From Chryseobacterium sp. JJR-5R (lineage in GTDB: Bacteria; Bacteroidota; Bacteroidia; Flavobacteriales; Weeksellaceae), in contig NZ_CP139137.1 of assembly GCF_034047335.1 (NCBI RefSeq), positions 1,798,001 through 1,862,000 of the forward strand: DNA of 64,000 nt, in the 5' to 3' direction. The translations under genes were made by a program, and so were the position numbers. The notes under the pieces were generated by a model. It was not told the origin of the DNA and did no database searches. It saw only the letters and a program-made list of their open reading frames with translations. Of the stretch, positions 40,029-49,126 are shown piece by piece. Within the stretch, counting starts at the first letter, position 1. Every line of letters starts with the position of its first letter.

Positions 40029-40709
40029 CTAAAAATTAGCAACAGTATAATTCAGTTTCAGAAAGGGCATGCCAAACCCTGATGTGTAATCATCAAAGTT
40101 ATGTTTTTCTACTATATAAGTACCTATTACGGCTTCAAATCTTTTATATTTGTAACCTACACCTATTTTATATGCCTGGAATTGAAAATCGACTTCACTT
40201 GACCTGCTGAATATGATTTGTCCATCTGCATTTCTCTCATAGACTTCCGTTACGTGGAATAATGTATTGTTATTCATAAATCCATATCCGATATTGGCAA
40301 TAAGATACTGGTTATTGTTTTTTAAAGGGATATAATGTTTTAACTGTATTTCTGTGTCTGCGATAAGCCGCATATGCTGGTCGGCAGATGAAAAATCATT
40401 GGGATTATTCAGATTATAATCTGAATAGAGCTGATCATATCTGAAACTTTGGCTGATGCCAATGGTCGTGTTTTTAAGAAAGAAGTATTCAATTCCCATA
40501 TTGATGCTGTTTCCGGATAAATGCTTGTCGCGATTATAAAGAAAGAACTGATTGGAAGTGGATAATCCTTCCGCATTTCTGAAGTTGAAAGGAACTATTC
40601 TGAATTCAATGCCTGCGTCTATTTTAAACTTTTTGCCTGGCTCTGTTTGAGCCAGACAAAAGTTTACAAATCCTAAAAAGGAAAATAATATAAATTGTTT
40701 TATTTTCAT
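40029..40709 (-). CDS. Predicted outer-membrane beta-barrel protein
   Basis: 226 residues from the ATG at 40709. I reject the longer frame start at 40754 because MKIKQFILFSFLGFVNFCLAQ is a complete signal peptide. The mature protein has alternating amphipathic strands (FKIDAGIEFRIVPF; NSINMGIEYFFLKNTTIGIS; YKIGVGYKYKRFEAVIGTY), as in small outer-membrane barrels of Bacteroidetes. It begins 2 nt after the stop of the lipoprotein gene upstream, so the two form an operon. Function unknown. Confidence 0.7.
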   Translation of the reverse strand: MKIKQFILFSFLGFVNFCLAQTEPGKKFKIDAGIEFRIVPFNFRNAEGLSTSNQFFLYNRDKHLSGNSINMGIEYFFLKNTTIGISQSFRYDQLYSDYNLNNPNDFSSADQHMRLIADTEIQLKHYIPLKNNNQYLIANIGYGFMNNNTLFHVTEVYERNADGQIIFSRSSEVDFQFQAYKIGVGYKYKRFEAVIGTYIVEKHNFDDYTSGFGMPFLKLNYTVANF

Positions 40710-40710
40710 C

Positions 40711-41907
40711 TTACTGTAAGAACGGAGAAAATCTGATCGCTCCATTATCTGCATATGTAGTCATCAACAATGAGTGCTGGTTACTTGAGTAATAATATCC
40801 GTCCGAAGATCCGTACTTAATGTTGGAGTTCTGGCCGTTAACGTTAAAATAATCATATCTGGTCTGTACAGGCCAGTTGTCTGCTTCATAAATGGTATAT
40901 AAAAGTCTGGTATTCGGGTAAATATTTGAAGCAGTATTGATCATGCCCCCAAGCGTAGCGCCAATATAACGCTGGTTTTGCTGTCTTACATCTTTCCGCT
41001 TGAACTCGGCAAATATAAATTCAGATTGTCCTACTGTATTACTGTTGATATAACTTATTTTCTGGGATACCCCATTTTCATACCTGAACATTTGTACAGT
41101 GATTTCGGAAGCACCGGCAACATAAGATTCCTTATGGTCTTTTATGGTCATATTCCCAACCTTATACTGTTTACTCGGATTAGGGGAAGGTGGGTTGCTG
41201 GGTGGTGAATAAACAGGGTTTCCTCCTTTTTGAGGGAAGTTCGGGTTTGGATCTAAAGAAACGTCCTGTATATCAAATACTAAAAGAGCTCTTCCGCCTG
41301 TTGCAAAAGCCTCGGCATCATTCTCGGTAACAAAATTATTTGCCGGGGTGAAGTTCTGTTTAGTTTCGTCCCATAAATTGTAAAAAAACTTATTTTGTGA
41401 ACTGTCGTCCAGCTGAGCAAAATAATACGTATCGCTGCTGTTATTTTCATTGTAATGGCTGGTTAATAGTTCAGCTTCCGGAATATACAGTGCTATATTA
41501 TAGTTTTTGCCGTCATCAATGTCTTTAAATGCATCCTTAAGGCTTAAATATTCAGCTTCAAGTTCTTCACTGTAATTGCCCTGATCTTTAGAAAGTTCCA
41601 CAATATCCCTTAAGATAACTGTATTTTCCTGCCCTTCTGATGCATGGCATAGATTAATTAGGTCTTTAGTGGTTAAGTTCAGCTTTTTAACAAATGCTGC
41701 AGCTTCTCTCAGATAGAAATCTTTGTATTCCAACTGATCCTGCAGGGGAGCGGTTTTTATTAAACTTTTGTCATATCCACCTGTTCTGGATGACAGCTGG
41801 GTGTTGTGTTGTGCAGCAAGAGAATCATTATTAGATAATTCATCTGCTTGTGAACAGGAAGTTAATGCTATTGCAATAGCAAAAACAGGTAAAACGAATT
41901 TTTTCAT
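40711..41907 (-). CDS. Secreted lipoprotein of unknown function
   Basis: 398 residues. The lipobox IALTSC places the lipidated Cys at 18. The N-terminal region (residues 60-170) is helical and acidic, including ELEAEYLSLKDAF. A Pro/Asn/Ser-rich linker lies near 225-245 (NPVYSPPSNPPSPNPS). The C-terminal ~150 residues are beta-rich (KVGNMTIKDHKESYVAGASE). I recognise no family. It is cotranscribed with the predicted barrel protein that follows, suggesting a surface-exposed lipoprotein and outer-membrane partner (inference). Confidence 0.65.
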   Translation of the reverse strand: MKKFVLPVFAIAIALTSCSQADELSNNDSLAAQHNTQLSSRTGGYDKSLIKTAPLQDQLEYKDFYLREAAAFVKKLNLTTKDLINLCHASEGQENTVILRDIVELSKDQGNYSEELEAEYLSLKDAFKDIDDGKNYNIALYIPEAELLTSHYNENNSSDTYYFAQLDDSSQNKFFYNLWDETKQNFTPANNFVTENDAEAFATGGRALLVFDIQDVSLDPNPNFPQKGGNPVYSPPSNPPSPNPSKQYKVGNMTIKDHKESYVAGASEITVQMFRYENGVSQKISYINSNTVGQSEFIFAEFKRKDVRQQNQRYIGATLGGMINTASNIYPNTRLLYTIYEADNWPVQTRYDYFNVNGQNSNIKYGSSDGYYYSSNQHSLLMTTYADNGAIRFSPFLQ

Positions 41908-42171
41908 GAGTTATTAATTTTTTTAACGAGGTAAAGCTAAACAAAAAAATGAAATAAACAAGAAAAAATAAAGTTGTTTATAAATAGCTAAATATCAGCA
42001 AATTAATATACATTATTTTTGAATATGCTTATTTTTATACTGTCGGATAAGTTCCGAATTCTAATTTTCTCAGTTCCGGCGATGTCTCCAGGCTGCCATA
42101 TTTAAAGAGTTTTATTAGATATTCCTCAAAGTTATTGGCCGTCTGTCATATAATTTTCTTTACAGGATAAA
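41908..42171. other. Intergenic region, nothing recognised
   Basis: AT-rich gap between the lipoprotein start and the lipase terminator. No consensus -7 box found on the minus strand. Confidence 0.4.
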
Positions 42172-42206
42172 AAAACCACCTGACACAATTTCGCTGCCAA
42201 AGGTGG
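42172..42206 (-). terminator. Terminator of the lipase-like gene
   Basis: ACCACCT (42175-42181) pairs with AGGTGGT (42201-42207); on the minus strand the stem runs into a seven-T tail. Confidence 0.75.
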
Positions 42207-42235
42207 TTGTTTATATTTATTTGTAAAATATCAGC

Positions 42236-43573
42236 CTACAGTGCCATCATTTCCTTCACTTCTGAATCAACATGCGCTGCAATCCAGGCGATAATCTGGT
42301 CGATGGTCTTTTTGATGATTTCGGCTTTTAATATAGGGACCACACCCGGTACCAATCCGGCTAATGTGGACTTAGGCAGAGGCTCAGGAAGGATCAGTCC
42401 GGCAACTCCGGAGGGATCATTCGGGGTGGGTTTGATGCCGGAATACAGGTTAATATGCTGCAGGGCCAGTTGGTTTACATAATCATCCATTGATTGCGGA
42501 GGCACATTAACCGCAGTAGATCCGTTCCAGTACTGAATTGTTCCCGGCAATGAGCTGTTCCGGATCCTCGTATAAGTCGCTCCTGATTTCGAAGCATCAT
42601 AAATGGCAATAGCCTGCAGGGCAGATAAGTTAAAAGCTGTGGATTTTGACAGCGAATGACCGTAAATAGCGGCAATCATCTGCAGGTCTTCCTTCTGCCA
42701 GGCGTGGGGCACCACATCCAGTTTATTCCAGTGCATGGTATTCCAGCTCTGGTACGGAAGCGTCTGTGGCTCCCATCCGGAAGGAAGAGCAGGAAATGTA
42801 TTGTTGAACAGGTTGGCGAAATTAATTTCTCCCGGTGTCGGTCCTGCGGTAGGATAAACCAGGGTCATTTCAAAAGCACCCAGTTTTTTCTGTGTCTGCA
42901 GGTATAGGGCGAGGGTCGGAGACAGGGCTCCGGCCAGGCTGTGTCCGCAGAAGATCAAGGCTGTACCCGGGTCGGTTTTAGCACCGGAAAGAAACTGCTC
43001 AAGGCTGGTTCCGGGGGCCGCCGCCGTGTCCGGTGAAATAAGCCCGAGAAGATTGCTTACGCCCACGGCGGTACCGCCTGATATAAAAGGTTCGCTGCCG
43101 TCATAAGGGGAAGGCGTAAAGTCAGAAGGGTTATACGTGTTCCAGTTTACGACTTTCGATACGGCAAAGTCTTCATCTTTCCAGTCGAATACAGAATCAG
43201 GATTGGTTCCTGAAATAGCAACTGCATAAACGGGCATTTCAGGGCCTCCCGGAAACTGCACGGCATTGCACTGCGCTACGAACAGGGCATTATCAGCAAC
43301 CCCTGTAGGGAGCCCGTCCACCTTTTCTTCAAGCACTGCCGGTCCCCAAACGAGACTCCAGCTGCCCAGTACCGTTGTTACGGAAGGATCAGCGGTAGAT
43401 GGGGCGGTCTGTTTCATGCAGGCTACGGGCGGGACATTGTTCAGGTAAAAGGACAGGTCATACTGAAGCTGAAGCTGCAGATTATCCTGCGTACCGGTGT
43501 AACCTGCGGCACGCCCTACGATACATGCCATACCAAATATCTGTTGGTAAGCGTCTAAAGATGGATTTGTCAT
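42236..43573 (-). CDS. Class 3 lipase-like alpha/beta hydrolase
   Basis: 445 residues. The nucleophile elbow FCGHSLAGALSP puts the catalytic Ser at 212 within GxSxG. A preceding VAISGTNPDSVFDW resembles the oxyanion-side strand of fungal lipase-type (Lipase_3) enzymes. Candidate Asp and His lie further on (LVYPTAGPTPGE; MHWNKLDVVPHAW). There is no signal peptide, so it may be cytoplasmic or exported otherwise. The substrate is not known; esters of lipids are usual. It stands alone with its own terminator. Confidence 0.78.
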   Translation of the reverse strand: MTNPSLDAYQQIFGMACIVGRAAGYTGTQDNLQLQLQYDLSFYLNNVPPVACMKQTAPSTADPSVTTVLGSWSLVWGPAVLEEKVDGLPTGVADNALFVAQCNAVQFPGGPEMPVYAVAISGTNPDSVFDWKDEDFAVSKVVNWNTYNPSDFTPSPYDGSEPFISGGTAVGVSNLLGLISPDTAAAPGTSLEQFLSGAKTDPGTALIFCGHSLAGALSPTLALYLQTQKKLGAFEMTLVYPTAGPTPGEINFANLFNNTFPALPSGWEPQTLPYQSWNTMHWNKLDVVPHAWQKEDLQMIAAIYGHSLSKSTAFNLSALQAIAIYDASKSGATYTRIRNSSLPGTIQYWNGSTAVNVPPQSMDDYVNQLALQHINLYSGIKPTPNDPSGVAGLILPEPLPKSTLAGLVPGVVPILKAEIIKKTIDQIIAWIAAHVDSEVKEMMAL

Positions 43574-44120
43574 GAGTAAAAGTTTAAATTAAAGTAAATG
43601 ATTAAGGTTGAAAAAATATTTTGTCCTTTTTATTTTATCTGCTGACGGACCGCAGGTTAACGGTAAGTTCTGCCAGATCCGTAACAGCCGGGCTTCTGCT
43701 ATTCAGAATTTTAATAGAGCTGCTGATAAAACCGGGCTAAAAGAACACAGTAAAGTAAATGATAAAAAACAGTGCACCTGTACGTGAAAATAACCAAAAT
43801 ACCGTGTAGGTATTTGTACTTAGTTTTAAAATATTCAGAATTCGGAATTGCCGTCCGGGATGAGATCAAAAACTGCCGCATGATGTTTCCGGCATGTACG
43901 GGGTCCGGCCGGAGAGGTTAATCATGCTCCGGCTATCCGGTTGATTGCTTCTGTATTTTCAGTATTGATCCCTCAACCGGTCTTCAGCTTTCCCAATGTT
44001 TTGTTTCATAATTTTCAGGCTGGATTCAGGATAACCTGAGTCCCGGGGCGTTTATCAATTCTGCTCCTTATATTAAAAAAGCGTCCGGGTTTTCCATTTC
44101 AATTGTTTATGTTTCGCAAA
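43574..44120. other. Intergenic region, nothing recognised
   Basis: About 550 bp with no credible ORF or promoter match; followed by the dispersed repeat. Confidence 0.4.
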
Positions 44121-44205
44121 GCCTGCTGAATCTTTGAGCGTTGTTCCGGAATAAGATTCAGATCTGCTTTGAAAATGTAAAGTCATAATTCTCAGACAGG
44201 CTCTG
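44121..44205 (+). repeat. Dispersed intergenic repeat, copy 3 of 3
   Basis: Carries GCTGAATCTTTGAGCGT, CCGGAATAAGATTCAGATCTG split over two blocks, AAAATGTAAAGTCAT and ATTCTCAGACAGG, matching the copies at 8402 and 37236. In this copy AGATTCAGA and TCTGAATCT can also pair. Confidence 0.65.
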
Positions 44206-44235
44206 AATCTTACTGTTCATTCTCATTCTTTTTCT

Positions 44236-44265
44236 GTTTTTATCTTAATAAAATGTATACATTTG
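44236..44265 (+). promoter_or_regulatory. Promoter of the metal-efflux locus
   Basis: TACATTTG (44258-44265) matches TAnnTTTG, with a TTT at 44237 in the -33 zone. It ends only 4 nt before the ATG at 44270, so the transcript would be leaderless or nearly so. Confidence 0.55.
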
Positions 44266-44269
44266 CCAA

Positions 44270-44602
44270 ATGAATTTTCTGAAACTGCTGTTAACAATCT
44301 ATTTCATGGTGCTCTCTGTGGTTCCATGCAATGATGTCAATGCGCAGTCACAAAATAATGTAAAACTGCCTTACGGAAATTTACAGAACCAAGAAGATTC
44401 ACATTCAAAAGATCATGGCGACATCTGTTCTCCTTTTTGCTGCTGCAACTGCTGCCAGATGCCGGCTGCATCATGCCGGTTTGAGCCTTTAAGCATTTTG
44501 CCCGATAGAATCACGGAATATTTTTCAAAGAAAATTCATTTCCGGAAAAATAATTTTGCCTATTCGGTGTACCACCATATCTGGCAGCCTCCCAAAATTT
44601 AA
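44270..44602 (+). CDS. Small secreted Cys-rich protein (DUF6660-like) before CzcA
   Basis: 110 residues. The signal peptide ends near NAQ (residue 26). The mature part has a His/Asp stretch (HSKDHGDICSPFCCCNCCQMP) with six closely spaced cysteines in CSPFCCCNCCQM, suited to binding soft metals. Proteins of this plan often precede CzcA-type pumps in Flavobacteria, so a metal-sensing or metal-carrying role in the periplasm is likely (inference). About 160 nt separate it from the pump gene. Confidence 0.68.
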   Translation: MNFLKLLLTIYFMVLSVVPCNDVNAQSQNNVKLPYGNLQNQEDSHSKDHGDICSPFCCCNCCQMPAASCRFEPLSILPDRITEYFSKKIHFRKNNFAYSVYHHIWQPPKI

Positions 44603-44760
44603 TTTTAGCGATTAAGCAGAAAATGTAAATATATGTTTTCTGTCTGCTTCTGATGAAACCTGCAATACCTCTGCAGGGTATTTCTGTTCATCTTTAACGT
44701 GTGTTCTCCTTCATTTTTACTGATGGGAGACCAATTTTCAATAAAATTAAATTCAGTTTA

Positions 44761-47700
44761 ATGTTAGATAATATCATAAGATTCAGCATCAGGAACAAGC
44801 CCGTTATAGGTGTCATGACCTTATTGCTGATTATATGGGGTTTGTGGAGTGCATCCCGATTACCCGTAGATGCCGTACCAGACATTACCAACAACCAGGT
44901 ACAGATTATTACGGTCTGCCCGACACTGGCAGGACAGGAAGTAGAGCAGCTGGTTACATTTCCTATTGAGCAGAGCATCGCCAATATTCCTGATATTGAG
45001 GAAACCCGGAGTATATCAAGATTCGGGCTGTCCGTAATTACTGTTGTTTTCAAAGATGATGTTGACGTGTATTTTGCCCGTCAACTGATCAGTGAAAAAC
45101 TCAAGGAAGCTTCCGGAGAAATTCCGAAAGGTGCAGGAACTCCGGAAATGGCTCCTGTAAGCACCGGCCTGGGAGAGGTATACCAATATATCCTCCATCC
45201 AAAAAAAGGAAGCGAGAAAAAATATTCTTCAGAAGAACTGCGTACAATGCAGGACTGGATCGTAAGAAGGCAGCTGAACGGAACGCCCGGGGTAGCAGAG
45301 GTCAACAGTTTTGGCGGTGCGCTGAAACAATATGAAGTAGCGGTGGATCCCAACCGTCTCAGGGCAATGGGGGTCAGTATAACGGATCTTTTCACAGCAT
45401 TGGAAAAGAATAACCAGAATACAGGAGGCGCGTACATTGATAAAAAACCAAATGCCTATTTCATACGCGGAATCGGGATTGTAACCTCTTTAGAAGATAT
45501 AAAAAACATTGCCGTTCCTAATAAAACAGGAAGTGTCCCGATTTTTATAAAAGATGTTGCAGATGTTCGTCTGGGAAGCGCTGTACGTTACGGAGCAATG
45601 ACGTACAACGGCAGAGTGGATGCTGTGGGTGGTATCGTGATGATGCTGAAAGGCGCTAACAGCAATGAGGTAGTCAATTCAATTAAAAATAAAATTCCGA
45701 CAATCCAGAAATCGCTTCCCGATGATGTTGTTATTGAACCGTTTTTAGACAGGACGGAGCTGGTTGGAAGAGCCATCAGCACAGTAGAAAAAAACCTGAT
45801 TGAAGGTGCCCTGATTGTTATTTTTGTACTGGTTATATTCCTGGGGAATTTAAGAGCAGGATTGATTGTTGCTTCAGCGATTCCTTTGGCGTTGCTTTTT
45901 GCATTGGGAATGATGAATGTTTTCGGGGTTAGTGCCAATCTGATGAGCCTGGGGGCAATTGATTTCGGTTTGATTGTTGACGGAGCGGTAATCATCGTGG
46001 AAGCGGTCCTTCACCATCTGGGACTTAGAAAATCCACTCAAAAACTGACACAGACCGAGATGGATGAGGAAGTTTTCCTTTCTGCTTCCAAAATAAGGAA
46101 CAGCGCGGCATTCGGTGAAATCATCATTCTGATCGTATATATTCCGATTTTAACTTTGGCCGGTATTGAAGGGAAAATGTTTACGCCAATGGCAAAAACC
46201 GTAGGATTTGCCATTTTAGGTGCCCTGGTTCTTTCACTGACCTATATTCCAATGATGAGCGCCCTGGTTTTATCAAAAAATATTTCTGCAAAAAAATCTT
46301 TTTCTGACAGGCTGATGGATAAACTTCAAGGTATATATCAGCCCATATTAAAAAAAGCAGTTCAGATTAAAGGGCTGATTGTCTCTGTAACCGTTGCCCT
46401 GTTTGCGTTGAGCATAATAATATTCAGCAGGATGGGGGGCGAGTTTATCCCTCAGCTGCAGGAAGGGGATTTTGCGTTCCACTGCATCCTGCCGCAGGGA
46501 AGCTCACTTTCGCAGAGTATCGAAACGTCAATGCAGGCATCCCGAATTATAAAAGGCTTTGATGAGGTGAAAATGGTGGTGGGAAAAACAGGGGCTGCCG
46601 AAGTTCCCACTGATCCTATGCCTCCCGAAGCTTCTGACCTGATCATTGTTTTAAAGCCGCAGAAGGAGTGGAAGACCAAAAAATCTTATGATGAGCTGGC
46701 AGACGAAATATCAGAAAGGCTAAAATTGATTCCCGGGGTATTCTTTGAGAAAAACCAACCGATACAGATGCGCTTTAATGAACTGATGACAGGCGTCCGG
46801 CAGGATGTCGCGGTGAAAATTTTTGGTGAAAACCTGGATTCTCTTGCGGTTTATGCCGATAAAGCGGGCAAAGTAATTCAATCTGTTGATGGGGTTACTG
46901 CTCCACAAATTGAACGTACCGGAGGACTGCCGCAGATCAATGTGGAGTATGACCGTACAAGAATGGCCAACTACGGACTGAATGTTGAGGATGTCAACAA
47001 TACGTTAAGTACGGCTTTCGCCGGGAAATCTGCCGGTCAGGTTTTTGAGAACGAAAGACGTTTTGATCTGGTCGTCAGACTCGACAGTCTTCACCGGACC
47101 AATATTGATGATGTCAACAGCCTGATGATCCCAACGGGTTCTGGAAACCAGATCCCGCTTTCACAAGTAGCGAATATCAGCTACAAACTCGGCCCGTCAC
47201 AGATCAGCCGGGATGAAGGGAAACGCAGGATTGTCATTGGATTCAACGTGAAAGACAGGGATGTGGAAAGTGTAGTAAAAGATATTCAAACTAAGCTGGA
47301 TAAGCAAGTGAAATTGCCTCCAGGGTACTACTTTACCTATGGCGGTCAGTTTGAAAATCTCCGGGCCGCAAGCAAAAGACTGATGATTGCGGTTCCGGTT
47401 TCGTTACTACTGATATTTTTCTTGTTATATTTCACATTCCGTTCTTTTAAGCAGGCTGCGTTAATCTTTACCGCAATTCCCATGAGTGCAATCGGCGGTA
47501 TTTTTGCACTGCAGATCAGGGATATGCCGTTCAGTATCAGTGCGGGGATTGGTTTTATCGCCTTGTTTGGCGTTGCAGTTCTGAACGGGATTGTTCTCAT
47601 AGGCACATTCAATCAATTGGAAAAGGATGGCGAAACAGATATTCTAAAGCGGGTTTTTGAAGGAACAAAAACCAGACTGAGACCGGTTCTGATGACGGCA

Positions 47701-49125
47701 GCCGTAGCTTCGCTGGGATTCCTTCCGATGGCCATTTCCACAGGAGCCGGAGCGGAAGTTCAGAAACCTTTGGCAACAGTGGTTATAGGTGGCCTGATCA
47801 CTGCGACTTTCCTTACGCTATTTGTTCTCCCGATGCTGTATATTATTTTCAGCAGCCGGTTCAACCGGAAGAAAATGAAGATGAAACCTTTGACAGCGAT
47901 TATTGTATTAGGATTTTTATTTTCCGGACAAACTTTAAATGCTCAAAATATAAAAACATTATCGGTGGAGCAGGCGACAGAAATAGCTTTGAGTAATAAT
48001 TATTCAGTAAAAACGAAAGATCTGGACATTAAAGTTTCTGGAGCTTTGAAACCCACAGCCCATGAACTTCCAAAAATGAATTTCAGTGCGCAGCTTGGAC
48101 AATACAACAGTCCGAAGTTTGACCAGTCGTTTTCCATTTCTCAAAGTATTCCTTTCCCGACTTTGTTTAAGGCAAGAAAGGAACTTATTGCTCAGGAAAT
48201 AAAAGGAAAAGAGATCAATAGAGAAATTACTGTTAATGAGCTTGCAAAACAGGTCAGAACGTATTTTTATCAGATTGAATATCTACATTACAATCAGAAG
48301 AAACTAATGAAACTTGATAGTCTGTATCAGGATTTTATCAGGATTGCAACCGTCAGATTTAATGCAGGTGACATCAAGAAAATAGAAATCAGTACAGCAG
48401 AAACACAGAAAGGTGAGATTAATCTATTGTTAAATCAGAATAAAATCTATCTTGATAATGCTTACAGAAATTTGAAAACGCTTTTAAACACAGATGATCA
48501 GATTGAGATTCCGCTTAGTGAAAATTATCATCCACTGAAAGCAGAGTATGTGTTGGACAGCACTACAATTGCCAATCATCCAACTGTCAAAGCATTTTAT
48601 CAGGAAATGGAAATTGCCGAGAGAAATAAAAATGTGGAGAAATCGCAGGGCTTACCTGAATTCAGTTTGGGTTATACGAATCAGTCAATAATTGGTTTTC
48701 ATACCGTGAATGGACAGGAAAAATATTATAATGCAGGGAACCGTTTTAATGTTGCCAACATTGGTATATCAATACCGTTGACGTTTGGAGCAACCAAAGC
48801 AAGAATTCAGTCATTGGATTATCAGAAACAAATGGCAGAAACCAATGCAAAACTCCAGCAAAAGCAATTGACGGTTCAACTTGAAAATGTATTGAACCAA
48901 TACAAACAGGACATTCTGCAATATGAATATTACGTTGGTCAGGCTTTGCCAAATGCCGAAAAAATTGTGAAAGCTGGTCAGCTCGGTTATAAAACAGGAG
49001 AAATCTCCTACGTAGAATATCTTTTTGCATTGCAGACCGCAACCAATATTCAGCTCAAATATCTGGAATCCATTCAGCAGGTCAATCAGTCTGTGATCAA
49101 CATTAACTCTTTAATCAATAAATAA
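44761..49125 (+). CDS. CzcA/CusA-family heavy-metal RND pump fused to a TolC-like domain
   Basis: 1454 residues from the ATG at 44761 (MLDNIIRFSIRNKP); the frame is open 60 nt further but that part is not family-like. Residues 1-1035 are a complete heavy-metal RND pump: TM1, periplasmic porter domain, GAIDFGLIVDGAVII in TM4 with its acidic proton-relay residue, and GIGFIALFGVAVLNG late. From about 1039 a hydrophobic, signal-peptide-like segment (KPLTAIIVLGFLFSGQTLNAQ) leads into a ~400-residue TolC/CzcC-type helical domain (VEQATEIALSNNYSV... LFALQTATNIQLKYLE). The fusion is known in Bacteroidetes. It exports divalent or monovalent heavy metals across both membranes with the adaptor encoded 2 nt downstream. 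Confidence 0.93.
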   Translation: MLDNIIRFSIRNKPVIGVMTLLLIIWGLWSASRLPVDAVPDITNNQVQIITVCPTLAGQEVEQLVTFPIEQSIANIPDIEETRSISRFGLSVITVVFKDDVDVYFARQLISEKLKEASGEIPKGAGTPEMAPVSTGLGEVYQYILHPKKGSEKKYSSEELRTMQDWIVRRQLNGTPGVAEVNSFGGALKQYEVAVDPNRLRAMGVSITDLFTALEKNNQNTGGAYIDKKPNAYFIRGIGIVTSLEDIKNIAVPNKTGSVPIFIKDVADVRLGSAVRYGAMTYNGRVDAVGGIVMMLKGANSNEVVNSIKNKIPTIQKSLPDDVVIEPFLDRTELVGRAISTVEKNLIEGALIVIFVLVIFLGNLRAGLIVASAIPLALLFALGMMNVFGVSANLMSLGAIDFGLIVDGAVIIVEAVLHHLGLRKSTQKLTQTEMDEEVFLSASKIRNSAAFGEIIILIVYIPILTLAGIEGKMFTPMAKTVGFAILGALVLSLTYIPMMSALVLSKNISAKKSFSDRLMDKLQGIYQPILKKAVQIKGLIVSVTVALFALSIIIFSRMGGEFIPQLQEGDFAFHCILPQGSSLSQSIETSMQASRIIKGFDEVKMVVGKTGAAEVPTDPMPPEASDLIIVLKPQKEWKTKKSYDELADEISERLKLIPGVFFEKNQPIQMRFNELMTGVRQDVAVKIFGENLDSLAVYADKAGKVIQSVDGVTAPQIERTGGLPQINVEYDRTRMANYGLNVEDVNNTLSTAFAGKSAGQVFENERRFDLVVRLDSLHRTNIDDVNSLMIPTGSGNQIPLSQVANISYKLGPSQISRDEGKRRIVIGFNVKDRDVESVVKDIQTKLDKQVKLPPGYYFTYGGQFENLRAASKRLMIAVPVSLLLIFFLLYFTFRSFKQAALIFTAIPMSAIGGIFALQIRDMPFSISAGIGFIALFGVAVLNGIVLIGTFNQLEKDGETDILKRVFEGTKTRLRPVLMTAAVASLGFLPMAISTGAGAEVQKPLATVVIGGLITATFLTLFVLPMLYIIFSSRFNRKKMKMKPLTAIIVLGFLFSGQTLNAQNIKTLSVEQATEIALSNNYSVKTKDLDIKVSGALKPTAHELPKMNFSAQLGQYNSPKFDQSFSISQSIPFPTLFKARKELIAQEIKGKEINREITVNELAKQVRTYFYQIEYLHYNQKKLMKLDSLYQDFIRIATVRFNAGDIKKIEISTAETQKGEINLLLNQNKIYLDNAYRNLKTLLNTDDQIEIPLSENYHPLKAEYVLDSTTIANHPTVKAFYQEMEIAERNKNVEKSQGLPEFSLGYTNQSIIGFHTVNGQEKYYNAGNRFNVANIGISIPLTFGATKARIQSLDYQKQMAETNAKLQQKQLTVQLENVLNQYKQDILQYEYYVGQALPNAEKIVKAGQLGYKTGEISYVEYLFALQTATNIQLKYLESIQQVNQSVININSLINK

Positions 49126-49126
49126 T

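Noticed and set aside
44701-44760. Upstream start of the CzcA-TolC gene
   Set aside because: The family N-terminus begins at MLDNIIRFSIRNKP (44761); the extra residues lie in the leader.
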